Below are positions 11,016 to 22,259 of a DNA stretch of 64,000 nucleotides, piece after piece. Position numbers and translations under genes: made by a program. The stretch's first letter is position 1. Each line of letters opens with the position of its first letter. The DNA comes from Desmodesmus armatus (taxonomy: Eukaryota > Chlorophyta > Chlorophyceae > Sphaeropleales > Scenedesmaceae): the NCBI GenBank assembly GCA_007449985.2, contig VIIQ02000592.1, positions 806,001 through 870,000 of the forward strand, read 5' to 3'. Under the pieces are notes generated by a model that saw only the letters and a program-made list of their open reading frames with translations, ran no database searches and was not told where the DNA came from.

Positions 11016-14000
11016 TCAGCTGCTGCTGCTCCAGCTCCTCCTGCGTTTCAAGCTGCCTCCCCTGCTGAGTTTGTGGTCAGCACCAACTGCATCTGACACA
11101 CAGCTGAAGCCATCTCGCTCAAGACACTCGGCCAGCTGCTGCTTGATGGTAGGGATGAGGGCAGGTCCATCGTATGCAAAGGCCGTGTACAGCTCAACAA
11201 GGCTGGCCCCAGCACGGATCTTCTTGTAGGCATCCTCTCCTGCAACAGCAGTTGTGAAAGACGAGCTGTGAGTTGTTGTTGCAGCAAACACATGCCAACA
11301 GCAAGCAGCCATGGGTTTTGTACAACCTAGTCCAGTACAAAAAATGAGGAAAGCGTACCATCCTCAGCACTAGCAAGCAAGCCTGACCTGATGCAGTGTG
11401 ATACCCCTTAAGTCTCAAGTTCCTAGTGGAGTCAGCTTGTGGGCAAGGAAACCCTTCTTGGTTCTGTTGCTGCCCTGGCAGGCGTATCCACAGGACACAG
11501 ACATCACCCCTGTCACCTGCTGAAGCCATGCATGGCTCTACAACAGCCCTACACCAAACACACCAACATAGCGCTACCCAACATGTGACCAGCACTCGAG
11601 CTGTGGTCGACACAAACATGTGGTATACATTCTTCCGTTCGAACGGACAGACAGCTGACAGCCTCACCTGTTGCCACCCCTCCGCAGCCGATGATGGGCA
11701 CCTTCCCTCCTGTAAGTCTGTACAGGTCTGACAGGGCCTGAGTGGACAGGGCCATCACAGGGGGCCCACTCAACCCACCAGTCTCCTGGCCCACAGGGTG
11801 CTCAGCAACCTCACCTGCACCCCAGCACCGCACAGCACAGCACGCATGCCCAGGTTGACTATGCACGCCATCAATGGACAACCAAAGGCTAACCAGGCCA
11901 TGGTTTGCATGCAGCAGCTAGCACAAGCTGTCCTCCACACCCTGGTGGGCCTGGTGAGCGTTGGCACTTCCACTGCTCTTGCACTGCCACCCTCAACAGA
12001 ACAGAAACGGGATCGCAGACTGTCCTGCTAAGATACTAACGGTTCTGTCCTACTAGAACCCTGAACAATGGTTCCCAAGATAGGTACAGTACCAATGCCA
12101 CCACACTCCCCGCATGTGTGCCAGTACCAGTAACAGCAACAGAGACAACGCCACACACAACACACCTGGCCGGGAGATGGTTGTGTTGCTGACCACCAGC
12201 CCATCCACACCCGTGTCCAATATGACAGTAGCAATGTCAGCCTTGTCAGCATCTGTCAGATCTGGAGCCACTTTGACCAACAGGGGTGGGGGGCCTGCAG
12301 GACCCCAGTCCAGATTGTCTCGTGCTGTCTTCACAAAGCTGACGAGGTCATGCAGCTGCTTTCGGCCCTGCAGGGAGCGCAGACCTGTTGACATGACATG
12401 ACACAGCATGGCACATGGGACGCAAGAGAATACCAGACAACAGCAAGGCTTTGCGGCGACTGTGTGGCAGTTCAAGGGAAGCTGTCAGCTCCAGCTGCAG
12501 CATGCATATGGAACGCTGTGTGCCTTCACAGTTTCCTTCACACACGGTTAGCACAATCAAAACGTCCGATGCTATAAATTCTGAACTGCCGTACCGACAC
12601 CTGCCTCATAGAAACAGAGCAGTAAGCAGCTCACAGGGTGTGCTGCACGGTCCCTCTGCTGCCCCTGATGTCCTGCACCAATGAAATAAGATGCATGCAC
12701 AGCTGCACAGGAGCACACCAGCACCCTGTATGCAACCGTGGCAGTACAAGCCTGTCCCCTCACCTGGTGTGTTTGGTGAGGACACATTGATGACCACAAA
12801 GTCTGCATACTTGCCCAGCTTCATAAGCCCCAGGGCATAGTCGTCAGCAGCATTCTCACTCAGCTTGTTCTTGCCCAGGTTGACTGCCAGCACACCTGCA
12901 GACACACACCGGCTGTCCGTCGAAATATCTGTGTGTCCTTGTAGAATTACTGGTATCCTTGTGCGTCTAGTATGTTAGTGCCTTTACGCCTTGCATGTCT
13001 CCATTGAGTCGATACACCCAACACAACCAACATCACATCACATCAGCTAGCGTCATCAACAGCATCATGCACCATGGTTGGCAGAGTAAACAAGGAAGGT
13101 GCTACAGCCTCAAACCTAGTGCATCTTGACTTGCTCCACGCCCCTACCTGGCTTGATCTCTGGGTGCCTGGCTGCCTGCGCGCAGAAGCTCTCCAGGTGT
13201 GCAGCTGCAGCCTCTGCTCCCGCGCTGTTGAACCCATAGCGGTTGATTGTGGCCCTGCAGACAACACAGGCAGAGAGCCAGGCCAGGCCGCCAAGTAAGG
13301 TTGGACAGCCGGACTAGCACAACCTGGTAAGCACGCTGCAGCCAACAGCACTAGAAGAGCCTGCCAGCACTGCAGCCCACTGCGGTCATTCACAGTGTCG
13401 GGTGCGTGTGGTGTGGCAGCATCTGCTTGTAGGCTAAAATATAACACAGAATAAGACAGCCTGTGTTTATTCAGAGTGGACTGGCAATGCTGTGATAAGT
13501 ACTGTAGTGAGTGCTGTGCTGTGCTGATAACCTGCTGTGCTGCACTGCTTTCACAGCCCTCACTTCAGCTCTGGCAACCGGAAGACGCGGGGCTTGTCAT
13601 TGCCTGGCTGCGGTAGAGGAGTGATGGAGCCTGCAACAAGCAGCACAGGCACATCCTGCGGCTGCTGAGCTTGGGCCTGCCACAGTGAAGACAGCTACCG
13701 GCAGCACACACTGTGCTGGCTGAGTCGCACAACCATCTCTTGCCAGGTTGGCTGATGGCGCCGATGCGCTGCATTGCTGGACTCATGCAGCTTTGCCCTC
13801 TGTAGACCAACACGAGGCATTTGTGACTGCCCTGGGGTGTGTTGATCAGCACAATTGCAAAGCTTGACACCAGCACATCTTGATGCCATCTGCTGTCACC
13901 CCAGCATGCCTGCACCTGTGCCACTGCTGCTGCCACTCACCCACTTCCATGAAACCCAAGCCCAGTCCCAGCAGCCCCTTGACGGCCTCAGCATCCTTGT

Positions 14001-14644
14001 CAAATCCAGCAGCCAAGCCTGGAGAACGGACACACACACAGAGCAGGGCTAGAAGTGACACAACTGCATTCATGACCACGACCACTTGCGACACAACCTG
14101 CTGTTTCCAACTTGGAAGTCTGGGCAAGACTGCCTTGCCCTTAAATCATGATGTGTTGCGCCGTGGCTGAGATGTGGATCATAGGTAACATGCTGTACTG
14201 CTGCTTCTGCTATTGCTACTGCTGCGGCGTCGGCGGTGCCTACCTATGGGGTTGGGGAAGGTGCGGCCCCACAGCTGCACCCTCAAGGACTCTGGGTCTG
14301 GCCGTGTCTCCTTGGGAAACAGGCCATACCTGGCTGCCAGTATGCCTACTCTATGCGCTGTTTCGGCATCAAGGGTCCTGATGAAGGGCCCAGTCGCACT
14401 GGCCAGCTGGAACTTTGTGTTGACATCCAGGAACTGGTACCCTGCCACTGCTGCTGCGACTGTTGCTGAGCCAGCTATGAGAGCTCCCTGCAGCAGGTAC
14501 GGAAACCCACACACACAAGACTGGGGGCTCTTCTGTGCGTACCAAGAAGCTAAGTTTGCACCAGCAGGGGAAGCAGTTTTGGAAGTGCAGGTGGGGGGTG
14601 ACACAGCAGGCAGTCACCTTCAAACGCCGTGCGAGTCTGGACAT
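11016..14644 (-). CDS. DHODH: Dihydroorotate dehydrogenase, class 2 (mitochondrial)
   Basis: Oxidises dihydroorotate to orotate with FMN and passes electrons to ubiquinone in the inner mitochondrial membrane: step four of pyrimidine synthesis. Model: exons 14644-14618, 14487-14244, 14018-13941, 13630-13564, 13254-13148, 12895-12764, 12384-12166, 11814-11668, 11239-11016; 414 residues. An in-frame stop precedes the ATG. Residues 1-25 (MSRLARRLK, then an Ala/Val-rich span) give a basic leader plus membrane anchor, the mark of class 2. Then: PGxAAGFDKD-type loop ([16 protein letters not shown]), NRYGFNS, the catalytic-serine loop [31 protein letters not shown], and the phosphate-binding [17 protein letters not shown]. 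The C-terminus has an unusual basic/Ser tail ([10 protein letters not shown]). Six of the eight introns interrupt a Gly codon after its first base. Confidence 0.95.
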
Positions 14645-14956
14645 GCCGTCGTCACAAAGATTGAAAGCACTTCAGGACGACATATTCAAAGCACTGACCA
14701 GCACCGATCGGCAGCGTTTTGCGATCTGCACAGTGTTGATCACGGGCACTGCTGATACTGCTGCAGCTGTAGCAGGTGTAGCAGGTGTATGTGTGCCTGG
14801 ATGTGAGAGTGTACTTCCGGTACGATAGATGAGCCAGAGGAGACAAAGGGACTTGACAAACGAACATGTCCAATGTTTGAAACTGGACAGCTTTCACTCC
14901 ACCAAAATGAGAGGTCCTGGCCAGTTACACACAGAAACAACTCTGTAACAGCAAGC

Positions 14957-17171
14957 TCAAGCCACCGTGAGGTCATCATTCCAGTAGACATGCAGCACTG
15001 GGACATGGAAGTCACTGGGGAGGTCCAGTGCCTCGTATGTGTTGGCCTCATCAGCCACACCATTTTCCTGCAGGGTCTTGTTCATGTTCAGCTCCCTGAA
15101 CTCAAACTGGCTTGTGGAAGCACCTGCAAGCGACACAAGGTCAGCACGATCAGTATTACATGGCGACTCAACACAGCAGCCTCGATCTTGCAAGGCTAGG
15201 GACTGCACACCTGGCTGCCACCCCATGTTGATCATCTGGATGCACAGACGCGTGCCCAGAAAGGTGCACTTGCTGGAGCCAGTCTTGAGCAGGACAAAAT
15301 TGGGCGTTGACGGCTGGCGCTTTTGCTGACTCTGGTGCAGGTGTCTGGTGCACAACAGACCCTCACCTGTCTTGATGAGCGCCTTCCACGTGTAGCTGGC
15401 TGCGTGTGAGTTGATGGCCAGGTACCGCTGCTGTACCTGCACAATACAAAAAGTTGCAGATCCATACTTGAAAATAAACCCTGGACAGTGTGGCTGCGCT
15501 GCTTCTTCGCCAGATGCTGGCTGCACTTCATGCATCTGCTGACCCACGCCTGAATTGCCACAGCTGTAGTTGGCAGTGTCCACACACCCAGCCACTGCTG
15601 CAACAAACAGTCTGAAGAGTTTGCTGCCGCGCTCAGCCAGCAGGGCAAGACTGCTGCATCACCTGCAGCAGCGTCTCCTCTGTTGGCACCTCCACCGTGT
15701 CCTGCTGCTCTGTCAGCACATTCTTGATGCGCACTAGCCGCGTCTGACTGCTGAGCAGGCCCACCTGCGCACACAGCATGACATGCATCAAGCAGGATCA
15801 GCACATACTCTTGTGTACATCACCAGCATGCCATTTCCTGCGGCACCTGACACGCGGCACTGTGCTGGCAACCTGGGCTACCTGCACAGGTCCAACAGCA
15901 CCTTCTAGACAGGATGGCAAAGCGCCACATGATGCTGGTCAACACAGCTGCAATGTGCATCTGATAACGCTGTTGCAGGCGCGTCCAAGTTGTCTGCTGC
16001 ACAGTCTGCTTCGAACAGCTGCTGCAGGATGCTGTGCTGTGCTGAGCAGTCTGCTGCGCTGCGCTGTGCGCACCTTGAGGGTGGGGTCTCTCCACCAGGG
16101 CACCTCTGTGCTGCAGTCATAGCTGCTGGTGGGCTCCATGGGGGCTACATGTAAGAAGGCACCCTGCGCATGCAGGCGGCAACAGCAGCAGCTGGTTCGT
16201 TGCACAGATGCAACGTGCGTGGCGGCAGCTGCAGAGCCTGTTTGAGCAGCAAGCGCCCTGCGCAGCTGCTGCCAACAGCATTGCTGGGTTATCCTGCTGC
16301 TCATTCAATGGCTGCTCGGCATGCTGTGGCAAGTCCCTTCACCACACCTGAGGACAGTATGGGACCCTGAGTTGTGTTGTGGGGTGCATGTGGTACCTCA
16401 CATCCCCTGTTGCTGCATCAAACCTGCAGCAAAAGGGCAGCAGCACTGCAGCTGTGTCTCTCTTCAGCAGACTGCCAGTAAAACACACTATTGAGCTGCT
16501 GAGCTCAGTGGACTGGCCCTCCTGCGCTGGTGCCTGCAAGAAGGTGTGCTGGCCAGCACATGGGCTCAGGGTGTGCTGCTGGCAACAGCCAGGTGCAGAT
16601 GTGCTGCATTGAACTCCTGTGCGTGTCTGGCTGCTGTTGAGCTTATACACCAGCCAGTTGCCTACCAGTGAGAAATGTCTGACCCTGCTGCTGCTAGTAT
16701 CGGCTCTGTCAGAGGGCCCGGGAAATCCTGCAGGACAACACAAAGCAGTGTGGTGGGAACATGATGTGCCATACCCAAGCTCATGCGCCATGCAAGCTTC
16801 AAAGCTACCGTGTTGTCAACTAAGCCGTTCCAGCTGCAAAACCTACCCTCAAAAGCCTGGTGACATCATAGACAGCACCCAGGAGGGAGACCCAGCAGTC
16901 TGTGGGTGTGTTGTGGCATGCCACCTGCACAGCAAGACAGGGCCACACTGAGGTTCCAGAGGTGTCCCACAGACTTCATCAAGCATTTGAAGTCCAGACA
17001 AGTTGTTTGCTTACCTCGTATGGGGTGTAGTAGCTCTGAGTGGGGGCAGGCTACAACAGCAAACAGAGGGAAGGGGTGTGAGTGTGCCCTGTTCTTGGGT
17101 TGTTGGCTGCCTGACAACTGTTTTACTGTTGAAAGCAAGTTATTCCTTCGAAACAGATGAAGGCTCACCAT
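14957..17171 (-). CDS. CYB5D1: Cytochrome b5 domain-containing protein 1 (ciliary CYB5D1)
   Basis: Axoneme-associated, cytochrome b5-like protein of ciliated eukaryotes. Model: exons 17171-17169, 17050-17015, 16924-16847, 16727-16666, 16423-16348, 16163-16074, 15764-15663, 15436-15367, 15123-14957; 227 residues against 228 in the human protein. Matches run the full length: YYTPYEVACHN, CWVSLLGAVYDVTRLL, AAGSDISHWFDAATGDVRYH, VPWWRDPTLK, VGLLSSQTRLVRIKN, RYLAINSHAASYTWK, and HVYWNDDLT at the end. The canonical HPGG haem ligand motif is missing, as in the family; the SHWF histidine is kept. The coding part of exon 1 is only the ATG itself, spliced directly to the second codon. TTACA at 14,925-14,929 (TGTAA on the gene strand) is close to the stop and might be the poly(A) signal. 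Confidence 0.92.
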
Positions 17172-17441
17172 GTTTCGAAAACGGTGCCACCTGTCCACCT
17201 GAAGACAAAGTATGCAAAACACCAAAGCACCTGTGATCACCCGTTGAGAGCTAGGTCTTGTTCAGAACGCTTGAAGGATTGGATTTAACGTTATGAACAA
17301 AGGTTTGGATTGTTATCAGGCTCCATGAAGCACAAGCTGCAAACCCCGCGCGGTTCTTGACGCTCCTGGGAAGAACGGATGTTTGAAGCACTTTTGTCCA
17401 ATCATACAGCACAAGTACTACGGTGATGCAGTGCTGTCGCA
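17172..17441. promoter_or_regulatory. Divergent promoter, CYB5D1 / secreted orphan
   Basis: A compact 270-bp gap between two genes read in opposite directions, so it must contain both start regions. No TATA box or known ciliary-gene element is evident to me. Confidence 0.4.
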
Positions 17442-20400
17442 ATGGGTGATACAACAAGGCTTCGCGCCTTCTATCATGCAGCACTGGCAGCCTGTCTCTT
17501 GCTGCTTCTGCTTGGCTCGTGTGCAGCACAAAGTTTAACGAGACAGATAGTAAAAGCGCCTACTGGTGAAAGTGTTCAGTTTCTGGGCGACAGTGTCGCT
17601 CTCAAGTACTTCCCGGCAGCCTCAGCGAACTGCTCGCAATGCTACTTGTCTTTCAAGCTGGGCGCCCTGTCGGAACTTGATGCGGTGAGCTTACGTCTTC
17701 TTACGTCCATGTTTGTGCCTCTAGCTTCACGTTTCCGCCTGGGGTCACACACACAACCAACACTGTGGGGGGTGGTGCTTGCAGTTTGGGCAACCTGTGG
17801 TGGCCCACACCATCCCTGACCTCTCCAATTTGGTGCCAGAGGTCACAGGAGGTGCGTGCAAGCCTCGAAGCTGCTGTAGAAAGACTTCAGCAGCAGCATG
17901 ATGGCACATTCATGTTGCTGCATGCTGCCACAGCCTGCCCTGCACACAACAATTGGTGCATGGTCACCATCACGTCTGTCGCGATACTCAAAAGCTGCAT
18001 GCTGCATACTGCTGCAGGCCAACGTGTCTCTGGGTCAGTGTCCTATCACTACCTGACCATGACCTTCACACCAGGCAGGCTGCCACAAGGCCTCAGCAAG
18101 AATAACTGCCCTTCTTTAGAGAGCATCATCAACCAGGCCTATTCAGCAGGAGTGGGTCAGGACAATGAGCTTATGGGGCAGTTTGCAGGCCAAGCAGGTG
18201 CAGCATGGGGCACAGGCCCTGCCAACCTGGTCGGCCAGCCAACAGCACCAGAGCTGGCTCAGATGTCACCATTTGGGCGCAGGTTGACGCAATTTGGACG
18301 CAGCTGGCTGCCAAGCTTCAAGGTTGTGTCTGGCGAAGAGGCAAATGAGGTCGCAAAGTCTCTGTCGTCACCAGCAGCAAGCACAGCGCGTGGTGCATCC
18401 CCAGCTGCACAGCCAGCACAGCCGCAAGGGCCTGAGCCCAGCAAGGCTGCTGACTCTCAGCCACAGAGTGACAAACCTGCAGACAAGCCAGCAGAGAAGC
18501 TAGAACAGAAGGCAGCAGAGAAGCCTGAAGACAAGACAGCCAATAAGCCAGCGGACAAGCCTGAGGTCAAGGCAGCAGATAAGCCAGAGCCTGAAGCCTA
18601 TGCAGCAGAAGAAAAGCCAGCAGACAAGCCTGAAGGCAAGCCAGCAGATACGCCAGCGGACAAGCCAGCCGAGCAGCCTGCAGACAAGCCTGCAGACAAG
18701 CCCGAAAGCAAGCAGGAGGAGAAGCAGCCAGCACCAGCAGCAGCACCAGCACCAGCTCCAACACCAGAGCCAGCACCGGCACCAGCACCAGCCCCAGCAG
18801 CTGCCAGCAAGCAGGAAGCACCAGCTGCCAGCCCCTCACCAGAGCCGGTCGCCAGCTCCGTTGCCATCGAGCCCCCTACGACCGACCAGCTCGTAGGTCC
18901 AAAGGAGAAGCCTTCTGACGCCCCTGCAGCAGCAGACAAAGCAAAGGCAGAGGACAAGGCCCCTCCTGCTGCTCCAGCCCCAACTCCTGAGCCAGAAAAG
19001 AAGCCAGACTCAGGCTCTGGCCTCATCCCCATTCCAGAAGAGAAAGATGACAGTGAAACACCAGCAAAACCCACACCAGCAGCAGCCCCCGAGCCCGCAC
19101 CAGCACCGGCTCCAGCACCCCAGCAGGTGCAGCCTGCACCTGCAGTGATGACACCCCTGGTGCCTGCCTCTCAGGCTGCTGACCTGTGGCACCAGCAGCT
19201 AGCAGCAAACAACGGCTACCTACCCAACCCTGCTGGCGCTGCTGGCCAGGCCTGGGGGGCCTACGGGGGCAGCAGCCAGTACCCTGCAGCAGGTGGCAGC
19301 CAGTACCCAGCAGTGGGTGGTGGGTACCCCGCGGGTATGTTTGGGGATGCACCTCCCTCAGTCAGGGTGACCTTCATGTTTGGATTTTCGGGCAACAAGA
19401 CGTTTGCCTATGGCCGCGGCCGTGTGGTGTCTGCACCTGCCGGCAGCATCAAGTACACAGTGGAGGCGCAAAACTGGTGCGTGGGCGGTCGCTTGGGCTT
19501 GGTACCAGGGGCCTCGTTGCTGTTTTGGCTGACGGCTTGTCTGGATGCTGGCTTGCGATCAAGCTTATGCAGCCAAGCTGACAAAAATGCACTCTGCGGC
19601 TGATAATTGCGAGGCTGGCTCGCAATTATTCCCTTGTGGCCAATACTGCTGGCCTCATGGGCAGCTATGCGCTAGTTGCGTGTGCTTGCTTGACCTCAAT
19701 CACATGTGTGCTGGGCTGCTTGTTGCCTTGGCTCTGCAGGCCGTTCTGCTCTCTGTACAACAGCCTCAAGCTGGAGGTGGTGATGGCCTCGACCATGAAG
19801 GATGCACAGCCACAGTTTGTGCTGAGTGACGCGTCAGGTGAGTAGCTGTGCCACTATCTGCGCCAGCGAGCTGGTTGCACTGGTGCCACCACAGCTGGCT
19901 TGCTGAGAAGCCTCAGCGGCAGCCATACGGCTATGAATGCCGGTTGCAGCATGCAGCATCTCAAGCCAAGTAGCCACATCAGCCACAACAAGTCAGAACA
20001 TGTGGCTTGACAAAAGTGTCATGCACACCTGCCTTCACACTGACTGTACGTCCTGCCTGCACACTGTTTGCTGCAGATGTGTTTGAGGACATGGACTCCA
20101 TGAGGGGCCCTGCCACAAGGAAGCTGCACCAGTCAGGTGAGCAAGCACCCTGACCCCCTTTCAGCAGGATGCAACAGACAGGGCGCACACACACCAGATT
20201 ATAGTGCACTCAGCTAGTCTCAGCTGCACCTGCAACACCAACCCTCAACCAATTCAGCCTTACCCAGCACGCATGCCAGCAGCGCACTGCATACCCAGTA
20301 GCCCATAACCGTAAGCAACCCCTAACAGAGAGTGAGGTTGCCTCCGTGCTGCGTCCAAAGATGAAACACCCTCGCTGCTGTCCTTGCAGAGGCATTCACC

Positions 20401-20901
20401 GACTTCATGGAGGCAGAGAGGTCCCTAGGCAAGAAGGGTGTGGCAGGTGTAGGCGGCCTGGACATGCTGGGCCTCGCCTCAGGCCCTACCAAGCACGTAT
20501 CCACAGCAAAGCTGCTTGTCGGACCAAACCTGGCCGCCGCAACAGAGTTCCCCACGTACGCGTTCTCCTCCGACCGGTTCACCTCTGAGTCGAACGTGTC
20601 TGTGGTGCTCGCCACCAGCAAGGACGCAGCTCGCTTCAGCCTGACGTTCAAGTACTTTGAACAGGGGCTGTTTTACGACCCCACCGTGTTCTTTACCCAC
20701 AAGGACGACATGATGCTGGCGGATACGGGCGTCGTGCCGACAGCGCCGACGTCGTTGATGTGCAAGAACGAGTCAGACTGTGTGAGGAGCAGGAGGAGGC
20801 CCACCCTTGTGGGCAACAGCAGCAGCCGGCCTAGCAGCTCCCTGCGGCTGCAGGTGCTGCTGAGCGCTGCAGCAGTGCTGCTTGTGGCGCTGATCCTCTG
20901 A
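17442..20901 (+). CDS. Secreted, probably GPI-anchored Pro/Ala/Lys-rich protein (orphan)
   Basis: I do not recognise the family. Model: exons 17442-17684, 17785-17851, 18018-19476, 19740-19837, 20077-20136, 20390-20901; 812 residues. Residues 1-29 are a clear signal peptide (leucine run ending GSCAA). A small N-terminal domain follows (two Cys in NCSQCYLSF; FGQPVVAHTIPDLSNLVPEV). From about residue 247 to 340 come DKPADKP/EKPED-type repeats, then AP-rich runs to about 368 and again near 455, resembling hydroxyproline-rich algal wall proteins. A globular part near residues 550-750 contains VRVTFMFGFSGNKTFAYG and YAFSSDRFTSESNVSVVL. The protein ends in a hydrophobic segment after a small-residue linker with no charged tail, as GPI signals do. 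Likely extracellular matrix or cell surface; role unknown. Confidence 0.75.
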
Positions 20902-22259
20902 GATGATGATGCAGCGACGTCATGATGACGTAAGACGATGGTTGACGATAGGCAGTTGGTTCAGACCTGGAAGTGCCTACAGCGGCACAGCAAGGCTCCG
21001 CATATGGCATGGCATAGCATTGGTACTGCTTCTGGTGATGCTGAGGCAGGAAGGAAACGGGGCAAACGGGGTCTGTATAGGGGTTATAGGGAGATGTGTT
21101 CGACGGTGGCCACGGTGGCCAACAGACTGGAGTGAGGCGCCTTGAGTGCGGGCTGCTGGCAAGGCAGATGTCTAGCTAGCCTACAGGCAGGCAGCAGACT
21201 GCTGGTGGCTGGACACTTAGCCCTGCAGCCCCCAGCACCACGACAGGCATTGTTTGAAAGCGCAGGACAGCCACTGTTGTGCCTGAGCCCACGACTGGTC
21301 ACGACTGGGTGGGAGGCACCAGTAATGGATGACTGAGCAGGATTTGCACAGCATACAATGATGACTGCACTTGGCTGTGCAATAGAGGCCTGCAGAGTAT
21401 GCCCAGGGTGATTGAAGGGCCTGAGTGTTGATTGCCAATCGTGCGACTAGGATATTGGGACGGCCGGCCACAGTGCTGCTATGCCCCCCACCAAGGTTTG
21501 AGCCTTTTGAGCTTGGTCAGGTGCAAGAGGGTCTTGCTTGGAACTGTGAATGCGCAGTTTGCTGAGTGAACATTACATCTTGATAACCTGTCCCAGCACT
21601 GCTGTGACAGGGCTGGATTGGGCAGGCTATCTTGCAGGCCATAGCACCATCATGCAGCTTGCTGAAACATATGTGACAGGCTAGCGCGCTGCTATGCTTG
21701 TTGGGCATCTGTCATGCATGTACAGGTGTTGTAATAAGATCGCAGAGGCTGAAGCTGTCGTGTCTGTCAACGAAAAGAAGTGCTCAGTGATGCATATGCA
21801 TGTGCAAATGCGGCTAGACGAGCTTCGGGGCCCCCCAACCCTTGGCTCACTGTGCATGTACAGGTGTGGCAGGCATGTTCGCCCTTCTGTTGTAAACACA
21901 CACGATGGCATACAGTAGTCAGCAGCAGCCGGCACATGTGCCCGATTGTACAATCAAGGCCAAACATGCCATGCACATGAGACGACTTGTCCCACAGATG
22001 CTGTCCAGAACAGTACCCAGAGCCCATTCGGTATGTGTCTCCACATCGCGCACCATGTGTGCCAAACACAAATGTCTACCTCAATATCAAAACCACCACC
22101 AAAAACTCTTCAACAAGCTGCTGATATCTCTCAACTGATGTCAGCACTCCCAGCATAACCGAACCCAAATACAGAACCAGACTGAGCCACAGCTGGCTCC
22201 CGTTACAGCCGCTGCTGCTGGGGAGCGAGACGCTGCTGCCGCTGCCGCTGCTCCGATGG
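20902..22259. other. Convergent intergenic region
   Basis: Between the stop codons of the secreted orphan (+) and the SNM1-type nuclease (-). TTACA at 22,203-22,207 (TGTAA on the minus strand) lies 53 bases after the nuclease stop and is a good poly(A) candidate. A word CATGTACAGGTGT recurs at about 21,717 and 21,856. No gene seen. Confidence 0.45.

Noticed and set aside
17852..18017. Continuation of the secreted-orphan exon through 17,852-18,017
   Set aside because: That frame conflicts with the preceding exon, and a GGAG|GTGCGT donor with a GCAG acceptor at 18,017 joins both parts in phase.
18567..19074. Minus-strand Leu/Ala/Gly frames opposite the Pro/Lys-rich region
   Set aside because: Antisense shadow of AP/DKP repeats; no start context or domain.
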